A stretch of 64,000 bases of DNA from JAABVY01 sp964627935 (lineage in GTDB: Bacteria > Zixibacteria > MSB-5A5 > JAABVY01): assembly GCA_964627935.1 (NCBI GenBank), contig CAZVLB010000020.1, positions 5,234 to 69,233 of the forward strand. Reading direction: 5' to 3'. A program made the position numbers and the translations under genes. Each line of letters starts with the position of its first letter. Within the stretch, counting starts at the first letter, position 1. Under the pieces are notes generated by a model that saw only the letters and a program-made list of their open reading frames with translations, was not told the origin of the DNA and made no database searches. Below are positions 42,601-50,695 of this stretch, piece by piece.

Positions 42601-43146
42601 CTATCTGCCGGCGGTCTGGAAACCCTCGATATGTATCAGGCCGGGAATAAAATCGGGCGCAAACTGGGCATATTCCTGATCGATGAATCCGAAACGCGAG
42701 GATTGTATGTTTTCCGTGGTATCAATCAATACATCCTGGGTCGGGGCATTGCCCATAGCCCAGAAATAGACCTTGCATAACAGCCCGGATGAAGTATCGA
42801 TCAGTTCTGATGCATCCGGGAAGATACTGACTGTCAGGCTCTGGTCATCGGGATAGATAAAGGCATTGGCAAGGCTGAAATCCTCGAAACGCGAATCCTC
42901 GAATACAATTGAATCAACCGCAAGATTCTGGCCGGGATATTCAAGCGGCACAACGATGCCATTCAGTGGCTGTTTATTTTCTACGTAGACATTTAGTATG
43001 AATTTGCTTTGGGCGCTGACGCTTATACTGTCCACCCAGACCTTATTTACAAGAGCCTGCTCTCCAGGTCCGACAGGATCATCATTGTCACAGCCGACAA
43101 TCACGGCAGCAAGAATCAATGTAAGTATCGCCAGCAGATTTCGCAT
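42601..43146 (-). CDS. Lipoprotein with a cohesin-like domain, leaderless
   Basis: A 181-residue protein with a signal peptide and lipobox VIVGC (Cys19), followed by an Asp/Gly-rich linker. A single beta-sandwich domain then shows NVYVENKQPLNGIVVPLEYP, a strand pattern of cohesin-type domains, with IDTTENIQSSRFGFID near the end. It is related in pattern to the lipoprotein at 5231-5878. The fold call is inference. TTGACG-17-TAATTT ends seven bases before the ATG and no ribosome-binding site exists, so the transcript should be leaderless. It could anchor dockerin proteins at the membrane surface. Confidence 0.65.
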   Translation of the reverse strand: MRNLLAILTLILAAVIVGCDNDDPVGPGEQALVNKVWVDSISVSAQSKFILNVYVENKQPLNGIVVPLEYPGQNLAVDSIVFEDSRFEDFSLANAFIYPDDQSLTVSIFPDASELIDTSSGLLCKVYFWAMGNAPTQDVLIDTTENIQSSRFGFIDQEYAQFAPDFIPGLIHIEGFQTAGR

Positions 43147-43153
43147 AGGGTCT

Positions 43154-43182
43154 AAATTATTGCAGTATATTCACAGCGTCAA
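43154..43182 (-). promoter_or_regulatory. Promoter adjoining the lipoprotein start codon
   Basis: TTGACG (43182-43177), 17-base spacer, TAATTT (43159-43154), then seven bases to the ATG at 43146. Confidence 0.65.
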
Positions 43183-43312
43183 GTTATTTAATCATAAATG
43201 CCTTATATACATAAGCTAAAACGCATTTTTACCCAAAATGTTTAAACTGCTTGGTCGCTTTTTAGTTGTGGGATGCAATTATTTGTTTAAACTTGTGTCT
43301 TAACGTAAGAAT

Positions 43313-43858
43313 ATGAATGATCGCGATCTTCTAAAGGCAATAGCCGCAAAAGACCAGAAGGCCTTTCGTCTTTTTATCGAGGCTCATCAAAGACGGATAA
43401 TCGGCCTGGCATATAAATTTGTCAATAACAGTCAGGATGCTGAGGATATCGCCCAGGATGTCTTCTTCAAGGTCTGGAAAACGGCGCATAAATACCGCGG
43501 AGAATCCACCGCCTCAACCTGGCTGCATCGCATAACCGTAAATCATTCATTGAATTTCCTGCGCAAATCAAAACGTGAAAGCACAAATGCCGCCGATGAT
43601 TACTTAAGTGGCCAGGCCGCGGAAAAGACATCACAGCCGGATCGTCAGATGGAGATGGCCCATAATCGTGATATGCTCCACAGGGCGCTCGACGAACTGC
43701 CGGAAAAATATCGTACTCCGTTTATTTTGAATAAGTTAGACGGCATGTCATATAAACAGGTAGCGGAAACGCTGAAAATCTCACTGTCAAATGTGGAAGC
43801 CCGTATTCATCGGGCCAAGAAGAAGTTACAGGATATTCTAAATAAAATGCTGGATTAG
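43313..43858 (+). CDS. ECF-type RNA polymerase sigma factor
   Basis: A 181-residue sigma factor. Region 2 has DAEDIAQDVFFKVWK and STWLHRITVNHSLNFLRKSKR. Region 4 has LPEKYRTPFILNKLDGMSYKQVAE and the recognition helix SLSNVEARIHRAKKKL. Regions 1 and 3 are absent, as in ECF factors. It is the first gene of a four-gene unit with a zf-HC2-like anti-sigma and two CpxP-like periplasmic proteins, the layout of envelope or metal-stress systems such as CnrYXH. No strong ribosome-binding site is seen before the ATG. Confidence 0.93.
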   Translation: MNDRDLLKAIAAKDQKAFRLFIEAHQRRIIGLAYKFVNNSQDAEDIAQDVFFKVWKTAHKYRGESTASTWLHRITVNHSLNFLRKSKRESTNAADDYLSGQAAEKTSQPDRQMEMAHNRDMLHRALDELPEKYRTPFILNKLDGMSYKQVAETLKISLSNVEARIHRAKKKLQDILNKMLD

Positions 43859-43908
43859 CGTGCAAGTAATCAGATAATCAGGTGTCCAACAAGCGAGGTG
43901 AAAATAAA

Positions 43909-44397
43909 ATGAAAAACTGCCGGATATTAAAAGATAACATCATTGCCTACCTGGAAGGCAGGCTTGATGATAAGCTCAGGAAGGAGATCGAGGCTCATCT
44001 TGCCGATCATCCCCAATGCGCCTCATATCTGGAACGATTCAGGCAGGTTTATTCGGCCTCTGAGGAACAGCCGAAGATTCAGCCCTCAGGATCATTCTAT
44101 GCACGCCTGCAGGAGAGAATTGACAGGCATGAAGATGAATATATCTCGCTTTCGAATATCTGGGCCTATTTTACCGGCAAAACCCGTCCTGTATTGGCCT
44201 CGCTTGCACTCCTGATTGCTGTAGGAATCGGTTACTGGATTGGCAGCGGTGTTACAATCAACGGCAATGGTACAGCATATGGCGAGGATGATTACCTTGT
44301 TGAATACTATGGCGTGGATACATTTGAACCGGGCGCGGGGGTATCAATAACCTCCTTTTATGAACAGATCATGACCGGGGAGGATGCCGATGAGTAA
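43909..44397 (+). CDS. Transmembrane anti-sigma factor, zf-HC2-like
   Basis: A 162-residue protein from the ATG at 43909 (GAGGTG upstream; a GTG at 43882 is an unlikely alternative). The N-terminal anti-sigma domain contains AYLEGRLDDKLRKEIEAHLADHPQC. Of the HxxxCxxC zinc motif only a degenerate HLADHPQC remains, so zinc binding is uncertain. One transmembrane helix (about 92-112) and a short periplasmic tail follow. It should hold the sigma factor encoded 50 bases upstream. The next gene overlaps it by 8 bases. Confidence 0.82.
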   Translation: MKNCRILKDNIIAYLEGRLDDKLRKEIEAHLADHPQCASYLERFRQVYSASEEQPKIQPSGSFYARLQERIDRHEDEYISLSNIWAYFTGKTRPVLASLALLIAVGIGYWIGSGVTINGNGTAYGEDDYLVEYYGVDTFEPGAGVSITSFYEQIMTGEDADE

Positions 44398-44980
44398 GAA
44401 GGTGTTCATAGTGGTTATAGTTTTCCTGACAGTAATAAACCTGGCCGCTACGGCAACGATCCTGATCACCCGTTTTACCGCCGAGAAACCTCCTCGCTTC
44501 GAACGTTTTGATCCGGATCATCCGCCCCGGGAATTTTTCCGCGGCAAGCTGGATCTGGACAATCAACAGATGGAATATTTACATCAATCGATCATGGATT
44601 TCAGGGATTCAATGGCCGGGCCTATGCAGGAACATGCCGACCTGCGTCATCAGATGCTGACGGAAATGATGAGCGAAAACCCGGATCAGGAAAAAATTAA
44701 TCAGATAATCGAAGAGATGTCATCCCTTGATGCCCGGATGCGCAGAATGACGGTGGATCATCTGCTTTCTGAAAAAACTCATCTGTCCCCGGAGCAGCAC
44801 CGTCGCCTGATCGGAATGTTTATGCGTCGCATGGACAATGAATACAGGGAGCATGGCAAACGTCGTCATTATCCTGATCATGACGGGCGCGGAATGATGC
44901 GCAAACGATTCGATAAGCAGGATACTTTAACAGAAGAAAACGATGACACAACTCAAACCAACAACGGAGGTGCACTATGA
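44390..44980 (+). CDS. Membrane-anchored CpxP/CnrX-like periplasmic sensor
   Basis: A 196-residue protein from the ATG at 44390 (GGGGAGG six bases upstream). One N-terminal transmembrane helix (5-25) is followed by a periplasmic helical-hairpin domain. It has LDNQQMEYLHQSIMDFRDSM and HLSPEQHRRLIGMFMRRMD, the pattern of heavy-metal-resistance/Spy-CpxP proteins. A His/Asp/Arg-rich tail follows. In CnrX-type proteins this fold senses metal and signals to the anti-sigma factor. Here that is inferred from position: it overlaps the anti-sigma gene upstream and the second CpxP-like gene downstream (ATGA). Confidence 0.78.
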   Translation: MSKKVFIVVIVFLTVINLAATATILITRFTAEKPPRFERFDPDHPPREFFRGKLDLDNQQMEYLHQSIMDFRDSMAGPMQEHADLRHQMLTEMMSENPDQEKINQIIEEMSSLDARMRRMTVDHLLSEKTHLSPEQHRRLIGMFMRRMDNEYREHGKRRHYPDHDGRGMMRKRFDKQDTLTEENDDTTQTNNGGAL

Positions 44981-45549
44981 AGAGGCATTTCATAATCTAC
45001 GGAATTCTGGCGATCTTTTTGATCACGGCAATGAATATTTACGCTGAACCCCAGGGACGGCGCTGGCAGATGGATGATGTCGATTTTCCTGAATTCACCA
45101 AGGAGCAGAAAGATCAGATGGCAGATCTTCGCAGCCAGCATCAGAAGGAAATGATCCCGCTCAGGTCCGAGCTCAAACTCAAGCGCGTGGAGTTGAAAGA
45201 CATGCTGCGCGATGAAGCATCACAGAGCCGAATTAACGGCAAGCTGGATGAAATCGGTGATTTGCGCACTGAAATCAGCAAACTGCGCATGGATCATCGC
45301 CTTAAAATGCGCGATATACTTACTGATGAGCAGAAGGAATTCTTTGATTCTCATCCGGGCCTGCGCAAGCATTTCAAGGGCAAAATGAAGGACAGATTTC
45401 ATCATAAAGGACCGCGTGGAGGCCGTGGTTTCCATGGCTTCGGCGGTGATTTCGACGAATTCGGTCCCGACGATGACGATTTCGAGGCCATGGGTCCCGG
45501 AAACTGTCCCGGTCCCGGTATGTGCCAGGGCCCCTGCGCCAGATTATAG
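44977..45549 (+). CDS. Secreted Spy/CpxP-like protein with His/Asp/Cys-rich tail
   Basis: A 190-residue protein starting in an ATGA overlap with the previous gene. It has a signal peptide (to about IYA). The Spy/CpxP-type helical domain (residues 40-125) includes LTDEQKEFFDSHPG, close to the LTxxQ motif. The tail is rich in His, Gly and Asp (FHHKGPRGGRGFHGFGG, DDDD) and ends in CPGPGMCQGPCARL, with three cysteines. The tail looks suited to binding metal ions. In family members this fold buffers periplasmic metals or unfolded protein. The terminator at 45572-45601 closes the unit. Confidence 0.78.
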   Translation: MKRHFIIYGILAIFLITAMNIYAEPQGRRWQMDDVDFPEFTKEQKDQMADLRSQHQKEMIPLRSELKLKRVELKDMLRDEASQSRINGKLDEIGDLRTEISKLRMDHRLKMRDILTDEQKEFFDSHPGLRKHFKGKMKDRFHHKGPRGGRGFHGFGGDFDEFGPDDDDFEAMGPGNCPGPGMCQGPCARL

Positions 45550-45571
45550 ACTATAACAGGGCTGTGTATTC

Positions 45572-45601
45572 GGGGAGAGACCTCAACCTCTCCCCTTTTT
45601 T
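45572..45601 (+). terminator. Rho-independent terminator of the ECF sigma operon
   Basis: GGGGAGAG (45572-45579) pairs with CTCTCCCC (45588-45595), followed by six T (45596-45601). Confidence 0.9.
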
Positions 45602-45602
45602 A

Positions 45603-45631
45603 TTGACATAATTCCAATAACAGCTTATAAA
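45603..45631 (+). promoter_or_regulatory. Promoter predicted to make a leaderless transcript of the AGCS symporter
   Basis: TTGACA (45603-45608), 17-base spacer, TATAAA (45626-45631). The ATG at 45638 lies where transcription should start. The -35 box begins one base after the previous terminator's T-run. Confidence 0.8.
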
Positions 45632-45637
45632 AATGCC

Positions 45638-47038
45638 ATGGGATTTTTGGATAGCCTGAATGACATCCTGGCATCAATTTCCGGTTTTCTATGGGGAGCG
45701 CCACTCGCCTTTTTGCTCCTTGGAGCCGGATTGATAATCACCCTGACATTAAAATTTGTACAGATTCGTGGCTTCAAGCATGGCATCGAACTGATCTCTG
45801 GCAAATACGACAAACCGGAGCATGAGGGCGCGATCACCCATTTTCAGGCTCTTTCAGCGGCTCTTTCCGCCACAATTGGCACCGGCAATATAGCGGGAGT
45901 GGCCACGGCGATTCATATGGGCGGCCCGGGGGCGATATTCTGGATGTGGGTTACCGCCATATTCGGTATGGCCATAAAATTTGCTTCCTGCACACTGGCC
46001 CAGAAATTCCGCAAAATCGACCCTGACGGTAATGTGCGTGGCGGGCCGATGTATTATATCGAAATTGGACTGGGACAGAAATTCAAGTTCATGGCGGTGG
46101 CATTTGCTATCTTCACCGCTATCGCCGCTTTGGGTACCGGCAATATGACACAGGCCAATTCGGTTGCAAATGCGCTTTCCGGTGTGGTTTACGGCCCGAT
46201 GGCCAAAGGCGACGTGCTCTTTAAACTTGTAATCGGAATGATTATCGCCGCACTGGTCGGCATGGTGATTATCGGCGGCATTAAAAGAATCGGGCAGGTT
46301 GCATCCAGGGTTGTGCCCTTTATGAGTGTTTTCTATGTCTGCGGGGCATTATATATCATTTTCACTCAGATTGAGCAGGCCGGGTATGCATTGCAGTTGA
46401 TCGTCAATTCAGCCTTCAAACCATCAGCGGCGGCCGGAGGTGTGGCGGGAACGGCATTTATCACGGTATTTCGTCACGGTGTTGCGCGAGGTATCTTTTC
46501 CAATGAATCCGGGCTGGGTACCGCTCCCATGGCTCATGCCGCGGCCAAGACCGACAAACCGGCCCGTGAGGGCCTGGTAGCCATGCTGGGACCGTTTATT
46601 GACACCATAATAATCTGCTCCATGACCGCCATCATCATTATTATCGCCGGCGACTGGCTCAAAATCAATGGCGCGGAACTGACCTCGCATTCATTCGAAA
46701 AGCAGTTTCCCGGATTCGGCGGACTGATAGTATCGATCGGCTTGATGTTCTTTGCATTTTCAACACTGATAAGCTGGTCATATTACGGTGAGAAGGGCTT
46801 TGAGTACCTGTTTGGCCGCGAAAAGCTGATTATCTACCGCTGGATATTCCTGCTCTTCATACCAATCGGTGCGGCAGTTAAAATCCAGCTGGTGTGGAAC
46901 TTCTCCGATATCGGCAATGCGCTGATGGCCCTGCCGAACCTGATTGCGCTTCTGATACTTCTACCCGTTACCATGAAGCTTTCCAATGGCTATTTCGGTG
47001 AATTGCGCGACCTGCGCCGCAAAGGCATACAGCCTTAA
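45638..47038 (+). CDS. Sodium:alanine/glycine symporter (AGCS family)
   Basis: A 466-residue polytopic membrane protein. Typical AGCS segments are present: FQALSAALSATIGTGNIAGVA, GGPGAIFWMWVTAIFGMAIK, GGPMYYIE, GTGNMTQANSVA, and FSNESGLGTAPMAHAAAKT. It imports small neutral amino acids with sodium. The ATG has no ribosome-binding site, and a strong promoter ends seven bases upstream, so translation probably begins on a leaderless mRNA. An earlier ATG at 45633 is out of frame. Confidence 0.92.
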   Translation: MGFLDSLNDILASISGFLWGAPLAFLLLGAGLIITLTLKFVQIRGFKHGIELISGKYDKPEHEGAITHFQALSAALSATIGTGNIAGVATAIHMGGPGAIFWMWVTAIFGMAIKFASCTLAQKFRKIDPDGNVRGGPMYYIEIGLGQKFKFMAVAFAIFTAIAALGTGNMTQANSVANALSGVVYGPMAKGDVLFKLVIGMIIAALVGMVIIGGIKRIGQVASRVVPFMSVFYVCGALYIIFTQIEQAGYALQLIVNSAFKPSAAAGGVAGTAFITVFRHGVARGIFSNESGLGTAPMAHAAAKTDKPAREGLVAMLGPFIDTIIICSMTAIIIIIAGDWLKINGAELTSHSFEKQFPGFGGLIVSIGLMFFAFSTLISWSYYGEKGFEYLFGREKLIIYRWIFLLFIPIGAAVKIQLVWNFSDIGNALMALPNLIALLILLPVTMKLSNGYFGELRDLRRKGIQP

Positions 47039-47057
47039 GTATCAACTGTTAATCCGG

Positions 47058-47086
47058 TTGACATCTAGACATAAATGCATTTAATT
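47058..47086 (+). promoter_or_regulatory. Promoter before the HEAT-repeat gene
   Basis: TTGACA (47058-47063), 17-base spacer, TTAATT (47081-47086). Confidence 0.6.
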
Positions 47087-47129
47087 CTTCCTAATCCAAC
47101 ATCGAGCGACCAAAAGAGGAGGTAATATT

Positions 47130-47951
47130 TTGCAAAGACGGCACAACATGATCAATGCCCTGAAACTGATCTCCTCCGAGAAACCGGGCAGAATCGAGCA
47201 GGGCCTGTCATGGTTTTCCGAACATTTGCCTGAACTCGAGGGAGAGGATTATCGTCAGGCATTGCAGGCAGTGGCCTCGGTATTTACATACGATGTTTAC
47301 GAAATGCCGCAATATCAGGGAGTGGTCAACGAAGCGGTAAACCTGCTCTCGGCGCAGGGGCAGTTGTGTATCCCTTACCTTTTGGAGATGCTTCACGATT
47401 CCGATTTCAAGGTTGAATTCAACCTGGCTGTTGTGCTGGGACGAATCGGACAAACTGCTGTCGATCCGCTCATGGAAGCTTATCAGACATCCCGTCATCC
47501 TGCGGAAAAGGCCTTCATTCTATATGCTCTCGGCAAAATAGATCATCCCTCCATCACCAAATCAATACCGCTCATGGTCGGGGCGCTCAATGATGATGAT
47601 CGTGAGGTGCGTGATTCCGCCGCTCGTGCATTGGGTAAGATCAGTGATAAGATTCCTCCTGATGATCTCGGTGCAAAAATGCGTGATGAGATATTCCAAA
47701 AGCTATTGCCAAAGATAAAAGACGAATATTCCGGGGTTCGCTCCAAGGCGATCAGATCACTTGGAAAGCTCTCGATCAACGACCACCTGTCAGAAGAGCA
47801 GAAACATCAACTACAGACCGAGCTCCTGGAAATTCTGGGAAAATCCGGCGATTTTATCTGGGATTCGGCCTTTATCGTAAGACGCGAAGCCGAGGCGGTT
47901 TACCGCAAGCTTTCCGGCAACAGCGAAGACGAAGAGACGGCACAGTTATAG
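47130..47951 (+). CDS. HEAT-repeat protein
   Basis: A 273-residue cytoplasmic protein starting with TTG at 47130, which has an excellent site (GAGGAGGT, spacing about 7); the ATG at 47148 has none. It is built of helical pairs with HEAT features: LLEMLHDSDFKVEFNLAVVLGRIG, LMVGALNDDDREVRDSAARALGKI, DEYSGVRSKAIRSLGKL. Such solenoids bind other proteins; no partner is evident. It heads a run of four closely spaced genes. Confidence 0.8.
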   Translation: MQRRHNMINALKLISSEKPGRIEQGLSWFSEHLPELEGEDYRQALQAVASVFTYDVYEMPQYQGVVNEAVNLLSAQGQLCIPYLLEMLHDSDFKVEFNLAVVLGRIGQTAVDPLMEAYQTSRHPAEKAFILYALGKIDHPSITKSIPLMVGALNDDDREVRDSAARALGKISDKIPPDDLGAKMRDEIFQKLLPKIKDEYSGVRSKAIRSLGKLSINDHLSEEQKHQLQTELLEILGKSGDFIWDSAFIVRREAEAVYRKLSGNSEDEETAQL

Positions 47952-47964
47952 CAGTGAGGACAAC

Positions 47965-48237
47965 ATGGAAGCCAAAGCAAAAATCAAAGAATTGATTGAC
48001 AGGCTGGAGAAGATAGAATTCAATGACCGCACCGAAATGACCAGGATTCGCGAGGAGGGCCTGGAGGCGATAGAAAATTTACAACTGGAGGATGATTCAA
48101 TTTATCGCCGCTTCAATGATGCCTCATTGATTGCCTATACCGAGTCGGAATTCAAAATAAATCCGCTCAAGGTCTGGAACGGTGCGGTCCGGCGCTCCTC
48201 GGATATCCTCAAAGAGAGTCTCGAAAGAACGATCTGA
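47965..48237 (+). CDS. Small helical protein of unknown function
   Basis: A 90-residue acidic protein, mostly helical, with no signal peptide. GAGGAC precedes the ATG, and it lies 13 bases after the HEAT-repeat gene. No family is recognised. Its even codon use and spacing in the operon support it as real. Confidence 0.6.
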   Translation: MEAKAKIKELIDRLEKIEFNDRTEMTRIREEGLEAIENLQLEDDSIYRRFNDASLIAYTESEFKINPLKVWNGAVRRSSDILKESLERTI

Positions 48238-48265
48238 TTTATCTATCTCCAACAAAGGAAACCGC

Positions 48266-48913
48266 ATGCCGGCCCTTCTGAGAAGAGCAAAGTGGATTTT
48301 TCTCGTAGTTTTGGTGCTCTATATCTTCAGTTATGGCCTCGGTTTTGCCGCGGGCAAGCTCAACCTGGTAAATTACCGCGATCTTCAGAAATCCCCTGTC
48401 GCCAAAGCCTCGCGTAACTTTGAACGCTACATCCCGGGCTACAGCCATCTGCTGAATGAATATAAGGAATGGCATGACAAGGTCCGCAAGGAAGCCATAC
48501 AAGCCAAAGATCACTGGGCATTGGGAAAGCAGATCTTTCTCAACAACTGGCTGGCCGCAAACATTACAATGATAATCCGCTCGGTCCTGGTATTGCCGAT
48601 AACAATGTCGGTATTCGGCAAATTTTTCCAGGGTGTGGTTTTTGCGCAAACACCGGCCTCGTCGCATATTTATGCCGTATTCATCTCAGAGTTCGGCGGT
48701 TACTATCTCACAATCTGCGGGGCATTATGCCTTGCCCTGTGGACAATCTTCTACCGCTTCTTTAAATTTGCCTGCAGGATGGCGGCCTTTATCGCCGGAC
48801 TTAAGATACTCGGGCTGGCCTTTGCCGTGTCATCGGTCGGTATGCTTGCCGGGAGCATAATCGAGACAGATTTTATTATGAGCTTATACGAAAAACTACC
48901 ATTCATGGGGTAA
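48266..48913 (+). CDS. Polytopic membrane protein, possibly SpoIIM/DUF95-like
   Basis: A 215-residue protein from the ATG at 48266 (AAAGGAAA upstream); earlier in-frame codons overlap the previous gene. It has an N-terminal transmembrane helix (8-28), a charged helical region, then three or four further transmembrane helices. The order IFLNNWLAANITMIIRSV, LPITMSVFGKFFQGVVF and SEFGGYYLTICGALCLAL recalls SpoIIM-type proteins (conserved NN and E/HG positions), but the match is weak. Function unknown. Confidence 0.6.
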   Translation: MPALLRRAKWIFLVVLVLYIFSYGLGFAAGKLNLVNYRDLQKSPVAKASRNFERYIPGYSHLLNEYKEWHDKVRKEAIQAKDHWALGKQIFLNNWLAANITMIIRSVLVLPITMSVFGKFFQGVVFAQTPASSHIYAVFISEFGGYYLTICGALCLALWTIFYRFFKFACRMAAFIAGLKILGLAFAVSSVGMLAGSIIETDFIMSLYEKLPFMG

Positions 48914-48916
48914 GCT

Positions 48917-49411
48917 ATGGTCAAAAAGGCTACACCAAAAGAGAAAGATATAATCCTCTATCTTCTGGATCAATCTTATGATAAAAAAGCCTGGCATGGA
49001 ACTACCTTGCGTGGTTCATTGCGCGGCCTGGATTACAAGCAGGCATTGTGGAGACCCGCCAGGGGCCGTCATAATATCTGGGAAATAATTGTCCATTGTG
49101 CCTACTGGGAGTATATCGGCAGGCGCAGAATACTGGAGGATGAAAAACTGAATTTCCCCATCAAGGGCAGCGACTGGTTCCAGATCCCCTCCCCTGCTGA
49201 TGCCAAAGCATGGAAGCAGACATTGGCATTCACCCGCAAAGAACATATAAGGTTGCGCAAGGCAATCGAGCATATGCCCCTCTCAAAAATACACTATGTC
49301 CCGTCCAGGGCAAAGCTGAGGAACTCGGAAATCCTGCATGGTGTTGCCAATCACAATCTTTATCATGCCGGTCAGATACAGCTTATCAAGCGCCTTATGA
49401 AGGTCCGATAG
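48917..49411 (+). CDS. DinB-family four-helix metal-binding protein
   Basis: A 164-residue protein starting three bases after the membrane-protein stop. Three histidines fit the DinB metal site: H60 (HNIWEIIVHCAYWE), H146 and H150 (NHNLYHAGQIQ). Members include thiol-dependent transferases and many proteins of unknown role. The substrate is unknown. Confidence 0.82.
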   Translation: MVKKATPKEKDIILYLLDQSYDKKAWHGTTLRGSLRGLDYKQALWRPARGRHNIWEIIVHCAYWEYIGRRRILEDEKLNFPIKGSDWFQIPSPADAKAWKQTLAFTRKEHIRLRKAIEHMPLSKIHYVPSRAKLRNSEILHGVANHNLYHAGQIQLIKRLMKVR

Positions 49412-49477
49412 ACCTTGCCAAGCGCAGCGGATTTGATTAAATTGGGCGATTAAACTTACAAATGAAAGGATGCGCAG

Positions 49478-50611
49478 ATGAAGGACAGACGAATCGAGAT
49501 TCTGGCCCGCAATCTAATCAATTATTCTGTCGGGCTGCAAAAAGGCGAACATATTTATATAGAAATTAAAGGTATCGACACATTGGCGCTGGGCAAGGAA
49601 TGTATCCGTCAGGCCACGCTCAAGGGCGGTATACCATTCTGGTTCTATAATGATGAATCGGTCATCCGCCAGTTTGTCAAAAATGCCAGCGAGGAGCAAT
49701 TCAAGGAATCGGCTGATTTTCACCTGGAAATGATGAAACGTTCGGCGGCCTATCTGGGAATTCGCGGATCGGATAATCCATTCGATCTGGCCGATATTCC
49801 CGAGGAGCAGATGCGCAAATACAACTCGATCTTTTACCGCCCGGTACATCTGGAGCAACGTGTACGTTACACCAAGTGGTGCGTGATGCGCTATCCCAAT
49901 AATGCTATGTCACAGCTGGCCGAGCTTCCGCAGGAGGTGTTCGAGGATTTCTATTTTGATGTCTGCAATGTTGATTATTCGAAGATGTCCAAAGCCATGG
50001 ATCCATTAAAAGCCCTGATGGAAAAAACAGATAAGGTTCAGATAAAAGGTCCCGGCGACACCGACCTGGCATTCAGCATCAAAGAGATACCCGTGGTCAA
50101 ATGCGATGGCCACAGGAATATCCCGGATGGCGAGCTCTATACCGCACCTGTGCGCGAATCCGTAAACGGCGTGATTCACTATAATACTCCGTCACTGAAA
50201 GATGGCACAGTCTTTGAAGATATTCGCTTCGAATTCAAGGAGGGCAAAATCGTCAAGGCTACCTGCAAGTCGAACGAAGACAAAATGAACAAGATCCTGG
50301 ATACTGATGCCAATGCACTTTATGTGGGAGAATTCGCCATCGGCCTGAATCCGATGATCAAAAACGCCATGAAGGATACGCTCTTCGATGAAAAAATCGG
50401 CGGCTCGATTCATCTAACTCCGGGATGTTGTTACGATGAGGCTCCCAACGGCAACAAGTCCGACATTCACTGGGACCTGGTGCTTATACAGACTCCGGAA
50501 CATGGCGGCGGAGAAATCTATTTTGATGATAAGCTGATCCGCAAGGACGGCAAATTCACAGACGAGAGCCTTGAATCGGGTTTCACGGCAGAGAATCTGA
50601 AAATGGAATAG
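49478..50611 (+). CDS. M29-family aminopeptidase
   Basis: A 377-residue soluble enzyme. Expected M29 features are an N-terminal domain (1-120), then VVKCDGHRNIPDGELYTAPVR, ESVNGVIHYNTPS, FEDIRFEFKEGKIV, YVGEFAIGLNP (glutamate), IHLTPGCCY and KSDIHWDLV (histidine/aspartate metal ligands). M29 enzymes (AmpS, AmpT, PepS) release N-terminal residues and use two metal ions. AAAGGATG lies before the ATG. The gene ends at a bidirectional terminator. Confidence 0.88.
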   Translation: MKDRRIEILARNLINYSVGLQKGEHIYIEIKGIDTLALGKECIRQATLKGGIPFWFYNDESVIRQFVKNASEEQFKESADFHLEMMKRSAAYLGIRGSDNPFDLADIPEEQMRKYNSIFYRPVHLEQRVRYTKWCVMRYPNNAMSQLAELPQEVFEDFYFDVCNVDYSKMSKAMDPLKALMEKTDKVQIKGPGDTDLAFSIKEIPVVKCDGHRNIPDGELYTAPVRESVNGVIHYNTPSLKDGTVFEDIRFEFKEGKIVKATCKSNEDKMNKILDTDANALYVGEFAIGLNPMIKNAMKDTLFDEKIGGSIHLTPGCCYDEAPNGNKSDIHWDLVLIQTPEHGGGEIYFDDKLIRKDGKFTDESLESGFTAENLKME

Positions 50612-50640
50612 ACCTCTAACAGTTTTTTTCTATGCTATAG

Positions 50641-50674
50641 AAAAGGCCGCCCGGAATAATCCGGACGGCCTTTT
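50641..50674. terminator. Bidirectional terminator between the aminopeptidase and PorV-like genes
   Basis: AAAAGGCCG (50641-50649) pairs with CGGCCTTTT (50666-50674), with a nested CCGGA/TCCGG. It serves both converging units. Confidence 0.88.
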
Positions 50675-50695
50675 GATTTATCCGTGAAGATTAGA

